Assembly (NCBI RefSeq): GCF_000426305.1 | Contig: NZ_KE384519.1 | Location: forward strand, 38,446 to 102,445 | Source of the DNA: Anaerovorax odorimutans DSM 5092 | GTDB taxonomy: Bacteria > Bacillota > Clostridia > Peptostreptococcales > Anaerovoracaceae | Direction of reading: 5' to 3' | DNA length: 64,000 bases | In this document: positions 26,318 to 35,787 of the stretch, piece by piece | Numbering within the stretch: the first letter of the stretch is position 1 | Layout of the letters: each line of letters opens with the position of its first letter | The notes under the pieces: model-generated | Databases searched by the model: none | Told to the model about the DNA's origin: nothing | What the model saw: only the letters and a program-made list of their open reading frames with translations | Program-made: the position numbers and the translations under genes

Positions 26318-28249
26318 ATGGAAAGAAATATATACCTATCAAATACTGATATTGATGATGCCATAAAAATATATTTAAAAAAAATTAGTAGAAGCATTGA
26401 TAATATAAAAACAGAATTAGTAGATATTAGAGAGGCTAATGGAAGGATAACAAGCAAACCTGTCTTTGCAAAAATCTCCTCACCAAATCATAATGCTGCT
26501 GCTATGGATGGTATTATGGTAATTGCTGAAAGAACTTATTCTGCAAATGAAGCCAATCCAATAGTATTAAAAAGAGGCAAAGATTTCGAATATATAAATA
26601 CAGGGCATTTGATATTAGAACCTTATAATAGTGTTATTATGATTGAAGATGTAGTTCCTGTTGGAGATGAAAAAGGAAATGACGGACAATCTAATCAATT
26701 GAAAATCAGAGTACAGTCATCTCCTTGGCAGCATATAAGACCAATAGGTGAAGATATTGTTTCCGGGGAAATGATTTTACCTGAAAATCATCAAATAAGG
26801 GCTATGGATATAGGTGCTGTATTAAGTGGAGGACAGACAGAAGTAGAGGTATATGAAAAAATTCGCGTTGGAATTATGCCCACAGGGAATGAAATCACTG
26901 ATTCCTATGAAAACTTAGAGAAAGGCATGTTGTTTGATACAAATTCCTGGACTTTTAAAGCAATAGTAGAAGATTTAGGTGGTGTTGCAGAGAGAATAAG
27001 TCCGGTAGAAGATGATTATGAAAATCTAAAGACAGCAATTTTAAATTTAATTGAAAAAAATCATATGGTCATTGTAAATGCAGGCTCGTCTGCAGGAAGT
27101 AAGGATTTCACTTCTGCAATTATTGAAGACTTAGGGGAACTTATTCTTCATGGTATTGCAATAAAACCGGGTAAACCTACTATTTTAGGTATTATAAACG
27201 ATAAACCTGTAATAGGTGTTCCAGGATATCCAGGATCAGCCTTTTTAGTATTTGAAGAGGTTGTGACACCGGTGATTAGAAGGCTTCAAAGAACAAAGGC
27301 TGAAAGAAGCTCAAAAGTAACGGCTACAATTTCAAAACGTGTTGTATCTTCATTAAAATACAGAGAATATGTAAGGGTCAAGTTAGGTAAAGTAGGAGAA
27401 AAACTTATTGCTACTCCGTTAAAGCGGGGAGCAGGAGTGACAATGGCACTTGTAGAGGGTGATGGAATTATGATTATTCCAAAAAACAGTGAAGGATTTG
27501 AAGCAGGTGAAGAGGTTTCTGTGGAATTAATTAACGATATGAGTATAATTGAGAATACAATAGTTTCCATAGGAAGTCATGATTTAATAATGGACTATAT
27601 AGGAAGTATCTTATCAAAGGATAATATACAAGAAGATGATGATATGGAACGACAAATACATCTTTCTTCTGCTCATGTTGGCAGCATGGGTGGTATATTA
27701 GCTTTAAAACGGGGAGAAGCACATTTAGCACCAATACATCTTTTAGATGAAAAAACGGGAGAATATAATACATCATATATTGCTAAATATCTAGGGTCAG
27801 ACGTAGAATTAGTTAAAGGAGTAAAGCGGGTACAAGGATTTATGGTATCTAAAGGGAATCCTAAGAATATAAGAAATGTTGAAGACTTAATAAGAGAAGA
27901 TGTTTCTTTTGTGAACAGACAAAAGGGATCTGGAACTCGTATTCTAACTGATTATTTGTTAAAGCAAAAAAATCTTCAAAGTGAGGAAATAAATGGATAT
28001 GATAGAGATATGACAACACATATGGCAGTTGCGGCAGCTGTGGAAAGTGGTACTGCAGATGTTGGCGTTGGTGTTTATTCCGCTGCAAAAGCTATGAATC
28101 TTGATTTTATTCCTATTGGTAATGAAGAATATGATTTTGCAGTACCAAAAAAATATATGGAAACATATATGATAAAAAGCTTTATAAAAGTTTTACGAAG
28201 TGAAGAATTTAAAAAAATTCTTGTACAACTGGGAGGTTATGAAATTTAA
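26318..28249 (+). CDS. MoeA fused to a PBP-like domain
   Basis: 643 residues. The first about 410 form a Moe[13 protein letters not shown] (domain I/III), [40 protein letters not shown] and C-terminal domain IV. From about 440 a periplasmic-binding-protein-like domain follows ([46 protein letters not shown]), as in known MoeA-LysR-substrate-domain fusions of clostridia. There is no signal peptide, so the domain works in the cytosol and may sense molybdate, tungstate or a cofactor. RBS AAGGAG. Third MoeA-related gene here. The convergent methyltransferase gene ends 11 bp downstream. Confidence 0.88.
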   Translation: MERNIYLSNTDIDDAIKIYLKKISRSIDNIKTELVDIREANGRITSKPVFAKISSPNHNAAAMDGIMVIAERTYSANEANPIVLKRGKDFEYINTGHLILEPYNSVIMIEDVVPVGDEKGNDGQSNQLKIRVQSSPWQHIRPIGEDIVSGEMILPENHQIRAMDIGAVLSGGQTEVEVYEKIRVGIMPTGNEITDSYENLEKGMLFDTNSWTFKAIVEDLGGVAERISPVEDDYENLKTAILNLIEKNHMVIVNAGSSAGSKDFTSAIIEDLGELILHGIAIKPGKPTILGIINDKPVIGVPGYPGSAFLVFEEVVTPVIRRLQRTKAERSSKVTATISKRVVSSLKYREYVRVKLGKVGEKLIATPLKRGAGVTMALVEGDGIMIIPKNSEGFEAGEEVSVELINDMSIIENTIVSIGSHDLIMDYIGSILSKDNIQEDDDMERQIHLSSAHVGSMGGILALKRGEAHLAPIHLLDEKTGEYNTSYIAKYLGSDVELVKGVKRVQGFMVSKGNPKNIRNVEDLIREDVSFVNRQKGSGTRILTDYLLKQKNLQSEEINGYDRDMTTHMAVAAAVESGTADVGVGVYSAAKAMNLDFIPIGNEEYDFAVPKKYMETYMIKSFIKVLRSEEFKKILVQLGGYEI

Positions 28250-28260
28250 TATAAATGTCT

Positions 28261-29109
28261 CTAACTTTTCATAAGAACAGCAGTGCCATGTAAGTCACAT
28301 AAAGGAACGATAAAAAGGTTATTTTCATTACAATAGGTTGAAACCGCTTCTTTGACCCCATTAAATCTAGTATTGTTATAATCGTGTATAATAATCATAC
28401 CGCCCTGTGACATTCTAGGATAGAAAAATTTTAGACCTTCATATGTGGGTAAATATAAATCGGGATCAAGACTGACTAAGGCGAATTTTTCATCTAAATC
28501 TTTTGCGGTTTCAGGGAAATAACCCTTTCGTATAATTGCTTTATTAGGGAAAGGCAAAATTGATAAAACTAAATCAACTCCAGTTTGAGAGAAGTCTGAA
28601 ATAGAGGCTTTAGAAAAATTATTTAAAGCTTCAGCAGTAATATCTCTTTCGTCAAAACCTTCAAAAGTATCATATAAGTACAAATTTCTATCAGGGAATA
28701 ATCTATTTAGCTGAGAAGCAAAAGCTCCTTGGAATACACCTAATTCAGCAATTGCACCGGAAATTTTACGTTTTATAATTTCTTCGGATATAAGTTTGGT
28801 TGTTGCCAAACGAATGTCAAAATGAGTTCTATAGTCAGCAATAAGGATTTTTTCTTCCTCAACTTCCAAATCAATAAGTTGTTGTTTTATGTTTTTGCTT
28901 GCATCTAAATTATTAAGAGCAATAAAAAATAAATCTGGATTCATTTCCTTGGCATCTGATGCGGATAATATTTCTAAATCGTATAATTTTTTTGTATGTA
29001 ATAATGGATTATTATCAGCAAATGCTAATATTTTATAACTAGCAGGATTCAGCAAACGAAAATACATCTGCCCAGCTTGACCTGATCCGAATATTATAGT
29101 ATTTTTCAT
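28261..29109 (-). CDS. TylF/MycF-like methyltransferase with N-terminal Rossmann domain
   Basis: 282 residues. The N-terminal part (about 1-90: IIFGSGQAGQMYFRLL, LAFADNNPLL) looks like the sugar-nucleotide/PglD-type Rossmann segment that often precedes FkbM and TylF methyltransferases; the C-terminal part (about 105-280) has IAELGVFQGAFASQLNRL, the SAM motif, YDTFEGFD and LVSLDPDLYLPTYEGL and IHDYNN, as in macrocin O-methyltransferase. Likely methylates a sugar or other small molecule. Opposite in direction to all its Mo-related neighbours and functionally unlike them, so probably an unrelated insertion. Confidence 0.8.
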   Translation of the reverse strand: MKNTIIFGSGQAGQMYFRLLNPASYKILAFADNNPLLHTKKLYDLEILSASDAKEMNPDLFFIALNNLDASKNIKQQLIDLEVEEEKILIADYRTHFDIRLATTKLISEEIIKRKISGAIAELGVFQGAFASQLNRLFPDRNLYLYDTFEGFDERDITAEALNNFSKASISDFSQTGVDLVLSILPFPNKAIIRKGYFPETAKDLDEKFALVSLDPDLYLPTYEGLKFFYPRMSQGGMIIIHDYNNTRFNGVKEAVSTYCNENNLFIVPLCDLHGTAVLMKS

Positions 29110-29242
29110 AAAATAAAACTTATCCTTTCATTTAAAATAGGTATGATTAATCATAGCATATTATATAAATTGATTAAAGTAAAAGTTATAAGAACAAAAA
29201 GGTTATAAACCTTAATATATAAAAAATAATGGAGATAGAGAA

Positions 29243-29929
29243 ATGGAATTAAAAGATAGATATAACAGAAATTTAATGACTTTAAGTCCGGAAGAAAATT
29301 TACAGCTGAAAAATTTTAAAATTTGTGTAGTAGGATGCGGTGGACTTGGAGGATATATTATTGAACTGCTTGGGAGATTAGGTATTGGAAGTATTACAGC
29401 AATTGATGGCGATGTATTCGATGTTACAAATTTAAACAGACAGCTTTTATCAACGGAAAATTCCATTGGAAAAAGTAAAGCATATTCAGCTAGAGAAAGG
29501 ATGAAAACTGTAAATTCAGAAGTGAAAGTAATAGCAGTAGACGAATTTTTGACAGATGAAAATTGCAATAATCTTATAAAAGGACATGATGTTGTGGTAG
29601 ATGCTTTAGACAATATGCCTGCCAGAAAGATCTTAGAAAAGTATTGTGAAGAACTAAATATTCCTATGGTTCACGGAGCTATTGCCGGTTGGTATGGTCA
29701 AGTATGTACAATTATGCCGGGAGATAAAACCTTAGAGAAAATTTATTTAAGTGATGATGAAAAAGGGGATGAAGCAGAGTTGGGGAACCCATCTTTTATC
29801 CCTTCTTTAGTTGCGTCACTGCAAGTGGCAGAAGTCGTAAAATTACTTTTTAAAAAAGGAGAAGTTTTACAAGGTAAATTAATGACAATTGATTTACTGA
29901 ACAATGAATATGAAATTTTCACAATATAA
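29243..29929 (+). CDS. ThiF/MoeB/HesA-family adenylyltransferase
   Basis: 228 residues. The ATP-binding loop VVGCGGLGGYIIELLGRLGI (about 30-49), AIDGDVFDVTNLNRQLL, and the DALDN motif for adenylate formation are present. It adenylates the C-terminal glycine of a ubiquitin-like sulfur carrier such as MoaD or ThiS. The two CxxC zinc pairs and the C-terminal rhodanese of full MoeB/MoeZ are absent; the length fits the short form found in Moco clusters. No MoaD or ThiS gene is visible in the window. RBS GGAG. Confidence 0.85.
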   Translation: MELKDRYNRNLMTLSPEENLQLKNFKICVVGCGGLGGYIIELLGRLGIGSITAIDGDVFDVTNLNRQLLSTENSIGKSKAYSARERMKTVNSEVKVIAVDEFLTDENCNNLIKGHDVVVDALDNMPARKILEKYCEELNIPMVHGAIAGWYGQVCTIMPGDKTLEKIYLSDDEKGDEAELGNPSFIPSLVASLQVAEVVKLLFKKGEVLQGKLMTIDLLNNEYEIFTI

Positions 29930-29980
29930 TTAAAAAAATGTAGCAATATTGTTATAAATCTGATATAATAATAATTTTTA

Positions 29981-30008
29981 TTGACAAACCATAATGAATA
30001 CTGATAAT
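29981..30008 (+). promoter_or_regulatory. Sigma-A promoter of the second oxidoreductase leader
   Basis: TTGACA (29981-29986), a 16-bp spacer and GATAAT (30003-30008). The same hexamers and spacing recur before riboswitch copy E at 35503-35530. Confidence 0.65.
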
Positions 30009-30034
30009 ATAATTATAAGATTCAGAAAATTAAT

Positions 30035-30120
30035 ATTTTTTCCAATTTTCTATTACATAAGGTAATAGTATTATGGGTTTATGCATAGAGGCATAAACTC
30101 ACGTGCTTGAAAAGAAAACC
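30035..30120 (+). promoter_or_regulatory. Moco-type riboswitch with altered core (copy D)
   Basis: The architecture matches copy C: hairpin CTATTAC/GTAATAG, TATGGGTTTATGC/GCATAAAC (perfect 8-bp stem), then ACGTGCTTG. But the conserved CCTCCC is CTCAC, GGAAAGG is GAAAAGA and TCTCCGA is TTTCCAA. It is therefore either decayed or a variant with changed specificity. Confidence 0.6.
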
Positions 30121-30146
30121 TCAATTAGATTGATAAAGTTATTATC

Positions 30147-30177
30147 AGAGGCTTTTCACGTACGTTGAAAAGGCTGT
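30147..30177 (+). terminator. Expression-platform hairpin (copy D)
   Basis: AGGCTTTTC / GAAAAGGCT around the loop ACGTACGTT, virtually the same as in copy C. Little T tract follows. A preceding small TTGATAA/TTATCA hairpin is also shared. Confidence 0.5.
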
Positions 30178-30212
30178 ATTATTTTAAGTTGTATTCATGA
30201 TGGAGGTTATTT

Positions 30213-33056
30213 ATGAAACTTAAAAAAATGACACTGAACATTAATGGTGCAGATCGAATGTTTATTTGTGATCCTGAGAAAGATACTCTGGCTACCGTTA
30301 TAAGACGCTTAGGGTTGACAGGAACTAAGGTTGGCTGTGATAGAGGTGTATGCGGATCATGTTCTGTAATACTTAACGGTAAAGTGATACGTTCTTGTAC
30401 AAAGAAAATTAAGAGCGTACAAGAGTATAGTGAAATTACTACAATTGAAGGTATTGGCACGCCAAATCACTTACATCCGCTGCAAGTAGCATTTATGAAT
30501 TGCGGAGCTGTACAGTGCGGTTTTTGTTCACCTGGATTTATAGTATCTGCTTACGGTTTGCTTAAGGAAAATTTAAATCCTACAAGAGAAGATGTGCGTG
30601 ATTGGTTCCAAAAGCATAGAAATATATGCCGATGTACAGGATATAAACAAATTGTAGATGCTGTTATGGCTGCTGCAAAGGTTATGCGTGGTGAATGTGA
30701 TATAGAAGATATAAAAGTTAAACTTCCTGAAAATAAAGAATATTATGGATTGCCTTTGGTACGTCCTGCTGCCCTTGCAAAGGTCTGCGGTGTATGCGAT
30801 TACGGAGATGATATTGAACTTAAAATGCCTGAGAATGTGCTTCATGTTGTAATGGTGCAGCCTAAAGTTGCACATCATGCGAAAATATTAAAGATAAATA
30901 CAGAAGAAGCAGAACAGATGCCTGGAGTTTATAAAATTATAACTCACAAGGATGTAAAAGGATCAAACAGATTATGTTTCTTCTCATTTACGCCAAGAAC
31001 ATTGGCTACTGAACAGACACATATTCTTCTTGCCGAAGATAAGATTTTTAACTATGGAGATATTGTTGCCTTAGTTGCAGCTGATACGAAAGATCATGCA
31101 AGAGTAGCCGCAGCAAAGGTTACAATTGATTTTGAACAACTCCCTGAATATACAAATTATCTTGAAGCTGCAATGCCTGATGCTATGCGTATTCATGATG
31201 ACCACCCGAATGTATGGTCTGAGCAGCCGACGATAAAAGGTGCAGGACATGATGTGCCAAAATTGTTTGAAGAAGCCTCTCATGTAGTAGAAGGAAGCTT
31301 TTATTCACAAAGAGAACCGCATATGCCTATTGAAGGAGATACAGTACAGGCTTATTGGGGTGATGATGGTATGCTTACAGTTCATTGTAAGGCAATGGCC
31401 ATTTATGCAAATATAGGTGATATAGCAGAAGCTACAGGTGTCCCTGCGGAAAATGTCAGAGTTATTGAAAATCCCACAGGTGGAACTTTTGGTTGGGGAA
31501 TTGCAGGTGCTACATATTCTCTTGCAGCTATTGCATGTATTGCGTGTGATGATATGCCTGTTGCATTTTCCATGACATATGAAGAATTTATGGCATTTTC
31601 CGGAAAGAGAGCACCGGCTTATACAAATGCACGGCTAGCTTGTGACGATGATGGTAAAATTATAGCAGCGGAATGGGATTGCGGACTTGACCATGGAGCA
31701 TATAATGAGCTGGGAGATGACTTGACATGGAGACCGGCAAGGTTTATGTTTTTCCCGTATAATATACCAAATGTAATGGGACTGACAAGAGTAGCATGTA
31801 CAAACCATTCTTATGGAACAGCTTACAGAGGATATGGCTCACCGCAGGCATATACTGCAGCTGAAGCTATAATGGATATGATGGCAGAAAAAATAGGAAT
31901 AGATCCATTTGAAATTAGATGGAGAAATATTGCAAGACCGGGAGACCTAAATGTTAATAGTTATCCGTTTGTAAACTATCCAATGGAAAAAATAATGGAA
32001 ACCATGAGACCGTACTATGAAAAAGCAGTGGAAAGAGCTAAAGCAGAAGATACTCCTGAGAAGAGAAGAGGAGTGGGAATTGTATGGGGTGGATATAATG
32101 TAACAGAAGGTACAGCAGATCAGTGTACTATAGCTATAGAGCTCAGAGAAGATGGCAAATTTGTAAAATATGATACATGGCAGGATCAGGGGCAGGGAGG
32201 AGACGTAGGATCTCTCCAATGTACTTTAGAAGCATTGAAACCTCTTGGTGTAAGCATTGACGATGTAGTTTTGATTCAGAACGACAGTAAATATTGTCCG
32301 GATTCCGGAGCAACGGCATCATCTCGTCAGCACTATATGAACGCAAAGACATCAAAAATGGCAGCAGATCAGCTTATTGAGGCAATGACAAAGCCGGATG
32401 GCACTTATAGGACATATGCTGAAATGACAGCAGAGGGAATACCAACCAAATATGAAGTACAATACCTCAATCCTAGTGACCCGGATTTATGCGACCTTGA
32501 TCCAAATACTGGTGTTGGAAATCCTACACCTGATTATACTTATGCTATGTTTCTATCAGAAGTAGAAGTAGATACCAAAACAGGGAAAGCTACAGTAATA
32601 GGTTATACATGTGTAGATGATGTAGGTGTAATAGGAAATATTGCATCTGTAAATGGTCAGGCATATGGAGGACTTTCTCATTGTATTGGCTTTGCTCTTA
32701 GTGAAGACTATGATGATGTTAAGAAGCACAATAATGTATTTGGTGCAGGGATTCCTTCTATCAAGGATATCCCAGATGATTTTAACCTGATTCATTTGAT
32801 AACACCAAGAGAAAAGAATCCGTTTGGATCTTCAGGGGCATCAGAAGCATTCCAGTCTGCAGGTCATATGGCAGTTATTAATGCTATTTATAATGCCTGC
32901 GGCGTAAGAGTCTATGAATTGCCCGCAACTCCTGATAAAATTAAAGCAGGGTTAGAGAAAGTTGCAAAAGGAGAAAAAACCATGCCACCTGAAAAATATT
33001 TCCTAGGATCTGATTTCTACGAAGAAATGGAATATATAAAGAATAATCCCGTATAA
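30213..33056 (+). CDS. Molybdenum hydroxylase, aldehyde oxidoreductase (MOP) type, copy 2
   Basis: 947 residues, RBS GGAGG. Same build as the enzyme at 17814: first [2Fe-2S] domain (VGCDRGVCGSCSV), second (VQCGFCSPGF, CRCTGYK), then Moco domains with GGTFGW, GYGSPQ, QGQGGD and the catalytic glutamate in SSGASEAFQ. Differences from copy 1 near the active site (for example GWGIAGATYS against GWAMSASSYS) suggest a different substrate. No FAD domain. Followed after a terminator-like hairpin by its own flavin/Fe-S partner at 33134, repeating the copy 1 arrangement. Controlled, if at all, by the core-altered riboswitch copy D. Confidence 0.9.
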   Translation: MKLKKMTLNINGADRMFICDPEKDTLATVIRRLGLTGTKVGCDRGVCGSCSVILNGKVIRSCTKKIKSVQEYSEITTIEGIGTPNHLHPLQVAFMNCGAVQCGFCSPGFIVSAYGLLKENLNPTREDVRDWFQKHRNICRCTGYKQIVDAVMAAAKVMRGECDIEDIKVKLPENKEYYGLPLVRPAALAKVCGVCDYGDDIELKMPENVLHVVMVQPKVAHHAKILKINTEEAEQMPGVYKIITHKDVKGSNRLCFFSFTPRTLATEQTHILLAEDKIFNYGDIVALVAADTKDHARVAAAKVTIDFEQLPEYTNYLEAAMPDAMRIHDDHPNVWSEQPTIKGAGHDVPKLFEEASHVVEGSFYSQREPHMPIEGDTVQAYWGDDGMLTVHCKAMAIYANIGDIAEATGVPAENVRVIENPTGGTFGWGIAGATYSLAAIACIACDDMPVAFSMTYEEFMAFSGKRAPAYTNARLACDDDGKIIAAEWDCGLDHGAYNELGDDLTWRPARFMFFPYNIPNVMGLTRVACTNHSYGTAYRGYGSPQAYTAAEAIMDMMAEKIGIDPFEIRWRNIARPGDLNVNSYPFVNYPMEKIMETMRPYYEKAVERAKAEDTPEKRRGVGIVWGGYNVTEGTADQCTIAIELREDGKFVKYDTWQDQGQGGDVGSLQCTLEALKPLGVSIDDVVLIQNDSKYCPDSGATASSRQHYMNAKTSKMAADQLIEAMTKPDGTYRTYAEMTAEGIPTKYEVQYLNPSDPDLCDLDPNTGVGNPTPDYTYAMFLSEVEVDTKTGKATVIGYTCVDDVGVIGNIASVNGQAYGGLSHCIGFALSEDYDDVKKHNNVFGAGIPSIKDIPDDFNLIHLITPREKNPFGSSGASEAFQSAGHMAVINAIYNACGVRVYELPATPDKIKAGLEKVAKGEKTMPPEKYFLGSDFYEEMEYIKNNPV

Positions 33057-33072
33057 ATAAATTAAATGTCAA

Positions 33073-33107
33073 TCGGTCTGCTAAATTCATAGCAGACCGA
33101 AAATTTT
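33073..33107 (+). terminator. Terminator between oxidoreductase copy 2 and its partner
   Basis: Perfect 10-bp arms TCGGTCTGCT / AGCAGACCGA followed by AAATTTT. It probably lowers, but need not abolish, transcription into the gene at 33134. Confidence 0.65.
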
Positions 33108-33133
33108 ATAGTTATGAAATTTGGTGAATTAAT

Positions 33134-35470
33134 ATGGAACAGTATATAAAAGATTTTAAAAGATGTATGCAGAATGAAATCCCTTTTTGCAGCGCAGAAT
33201 GTCCTTTTCATATAGATATTTTGGATTTTATCGAGAAGATGAAAAGAGGAGACTTTAAAGCTGCATATAAAACATATAGAAATGCTGTAGGTTTTCCTCT
33301 TATTGCATCAACTTTATGCCATGAACCTTGCAGGCAAGTATGTCCAAAAAGAAATATTGATAGTGCTATAGACCTTTTGAAACTTGAAAAAGCCAGTATT
33401 TTATTTGCTAAAGATAAATCGGCCACGGTATATAATCTGCCTATGAAAAAAAAGAAAATTGCTGTTATAGGAGCGGGTATAAGCGGCCTTGCATGTGCTC
33501 TTCGTCTTTGTATGAAAAAATATGAAGTTGAGATTTTTGAGTCTAAGGACAGAGTTGGCGGAAGCTTATGGGATTTAATGCCATCAGATATTTTTTTAAA
33601 AGATATAAATGAGCAATTTAAACATGAAAAATATACTCTGCATTTGAATAAATATATTAAATCAGCGAAAGAATTGGAAGATAGAAATTTTGATGCTGTC
33701 TATGCAGCAACAGGTAAAAACGGAGAAGGTTTTGGCTTGCTTAATATTGATTCTGAAAATGGTGATAAATATTGCCGGCAGTTTGGAAAGACAGGATGGT
33801 TTGCAGGGGGAGAATTAATCGGAGAAAAACCAATTTATGCTTTAGCAGGTGGATTATTTATGGGGACGGTTATTGATAATTTTCTTAAGACAGGAAATTT
33901 ATTATATCCAAGTAATGAACAAAGTACAGAGATGTATTTAAACCCTGCTAAACTAAAATATGAAGAACCTGTAATCGCAGAAAATGGTATAAATTTTAAT
34001 GAAGCAGAGGCAAAACAAGAGGCAGAACGCTGTATTGAATGTCAGTGTGATTCTTGCAGAATATATTGCGATTTAACTGATTTTTACAATAAATGGCCTC
34101 TTAGAATAAAAGATGAAATAATTGCCACTACTTTACCGGGATCCGCAGAAGTAAAAGCAACACCGGCAAAAAGACTTCTCAGTACTTGTAATCAGTGCGG
34201 TCTTTGCAAAGAAGTTTGCCCTGAGAATATTGATTTAGGAGGACTTATTTTAGAAGGACGAAAAAGTATGCATGCACAAAAAAAAGCCGCATGGGTTTTT
34301 CATGACTTTTGGCTTAGGGATATGGAATTTTCCAATAGCGGTGTAGCCTCATTATCTAAAGCTCCAAAGAATGCCATGATAGATGAAAAAGAGGGTATTG
34401 CGAAGTGTTCATATGCTTTTTTCCCGGGATGCCAATTAGGAGCTAGTGATCCGCAGCTTGTGGAAAAATCTTATTCATATTTATTAAGTAAGAAGTCAGA
34501 CACAGGGCTTATATTGCGATGCTGCGGTGTGCCTGCTGAATGGTCAGGTGATGAAAAAAAATATAAAGGGGAATTACTTGAAATTCGTAGATTATGGGAA
34601 AAGTTTGGAAAACCAACTTTAATTTTAGCATGTCCCACTTGTGAAAAGAAATTTAAAACATATATGAAAGATATACCGGTGATATCATTATATGAAATTA
34701 TAGAGGATTGGGGGTTAGATAGCAATAATTCAGTAGATATGGTAGAATTAACAGATAAAAAATATTCCGTATTTGACGCATGTGCGGCAAGACATGAAGA
34801 TGGAATGAAAGGGGCAGTTAGAAAGCTGGCAGATACCGCAGGATATAAATTAGAGTCTCTACCTGAAAATGAAGCTTTGCCCCGTTGCTGCAGTTATGGA
34901 GGACAACCGGCAATCGCTAATCCAAAATACTCTGAGTTTGTAGTACAAAAAAGGATTTCAGAAAGTGATAATACATATATTACTTATTGTATAAATTGCC
35001 GTGATGTTTTTATAGATGCAGGAAAAGATGCTATTCATATACTTGACATTATATTTGGTGAAGGCAGGATAATAAAAAATTTGCCAACAGTTAGTGAGAG
35101 AAGAGATAATCGAATAAATTTAAAGAAAACTTTATTAAAAAATCATTGGGATGAGGAGATGAAGGAATCAAAGAAGAAGTATAATTTTAAATTGCAGATT
35201 TCTTCTATCCTATTAAAAAAATTAAGTAATAATAGAATTTTAGAAGAAGATATAATGAATGTAATTGAATTTTGTGAACATACAGGAAGAAAAATATATA
35301 ATACTGATAATAAGACTTATATTGGATATCATCAGGAAGGATATATGACATATTGGGTTGAATATAAGAAAATCTCTGAGATAGAATTTGAACTTATAAA
35401 CTCATATTCTCATAGAATGAGTATTGAACTGGAGAATGTTTGGAACGGAAAGAAGATTGACACATTGTAA
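33134..35470 (+). CDS. FAD/Fe-S oxidoreductase with CCG domains, copy 2 (complete dicluster)
   Basis: 778 residues. Colinear with the protein at 21002: FCSAECPF and LCHEPCRQVCP at the N terminus, FAD/NAD(P) fold (KIAVIGAGISGLACALRL), a dicluster region with all ligands (CIECQCDSCRIYC and CNQCGLCKEVCPENID), two CCG domains (FFPGCQLG, LRCCGVP; FDACAARH, CCSYGG, YCINCRD) and the same extra C-terminal domain ending SHRMSIELENVWNGKKI. It should pass electrons between the MOP-type enzyme and a pyridine nucleotide or another acceptor. Unlike copy 1 it is not followed by the accessory genes; a new promoter and riboswitch lie directly downstream. Confidence 0.85.
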   Translation: MEQYIKDFKRCMQNEIPFCSAECPFHIDILDFIEKMKRGDFKAAYKTYRNAVGFPLIASTLCHEPCRQVCPKRNIDSAIDLLKLEKASILFAKDKSATVYNLPMKKKKIAVIGAGISGLACALRLCMKKYEVEIFESKDRVGGSLWDLMPSDIFLKDINEQFKHEKYTLHLNKYIKSAKELEDRNFDAVYAATGKNGEGFGLLNIDSENGDKYCRQFGKTGWFAGGELIGEKPIYALAGGLFMGTVIDNFLKTGNLLYPSNEQSTEMYLNPAKLKYEEPVIAENGINFNEAEAKQEAERCIECQCDSCRIYCDLTDFYNKWPLRIKDEIIATTLPGSAEVKATPAKRLLSTCNQCGLCKEVCPENIDLGGLILEGRKSMHAQKKAAWVFHDFWLRDMEFSNSGVASLSKAPKNAMIDEKEGIAKCSYAFFPGCQLGASDPQLVEKSYSYLLSKKSDTGLILRCCGVPAEWSGDEKKYKGELLEIRRLWEKFGKPTLILACPTCEKKFKTYMKDIPVISLYEIIEDWGLDSNNSVDMVELTDKKYSVFDACAARHEDGMKGAVRKLADTAGYKLESLPENEALPRCCSYGGQPAIANPKYSEFVVQKRISESDNTYITYCINCRDVFIDAGKDAIHILDIIFGEGRIIKNLPTVSERRDNRINLKKTLLKNHWDEEMKESKKKYNFKLQISSILLKKLSNNRILEEDIMNVIEFCEHTGRKIYNTDNKTYIGYHQEGYMTYWVEYKKISEIEFELINSYSHRMSIELENVWNGKKIDTL

Positions 35471-35502
35471 TTTTCTCAATTTTCATATAATTTTAATTTA
35501 TG

Positions 35503-35530
35503 TTGACAAAATATAATAATTGCTGATAAT
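35503..35530 (+). promoter_or_regulatory. Sigma-A promoter of the enzyme-remnant leader
   Basis: TTGACA (35503-35508), a 16-bp spacer and GATAAT (35525-35530), the same as the promoter at 29981. Confidence 0.65.
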
Positions 35531-35569
35531 ATGAAATTCGAAATGTAGAAAATTGTAGAAAATTGAATA

Positions 35570-35673
35570 TTTTCTCCGATTTCTATTTCCTGTGGCATAA
35601 TAATAAGCTATGGAAATAGAAACAATGGGTTTGTATGGAAACGTTCAAGCCTCCCACGTTTGGAAAGGAGAAG
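35570..35673 (+). promoter_or_regulatory. Moco/Tuco-type riboswitch aptamer (copy E)
   Basis: The most canonical copy: TTCTCC pairs with GGAGAA to close it, TTTCTATTTCC...GGAAATAGAAA forms the long arm, AATGGGTTTG/CAAGCC the next, then GCCTCCCACG and TTTGGAAAGGAG. All conserved blocks are intact although the gene it leads is only an enzyme fragment. Confidence 0.82.
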
Positions 35674-35698
35674 GCACTAAATGAATAGCGCATTTTTT

Positions 35699-35734
35699 GA
35701 CCTATCCTTTTATATTGGGATAGGTTATTTTATT
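35699..35734 (+). terminator. Expression-platform terminator (copy E)
   Basis: GACCTATCC (35699-35707) pairs with GGGATAGGTT (35717-35726), followed by a T-rich run, 54 bp before the start codon at 35788. Confidence 0.7.
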
Positions 35735-35787
35735 TTAGAGATACTTGCACAATTAGTGATGTAGTAAAAATGCTGGGAGAATAAATA

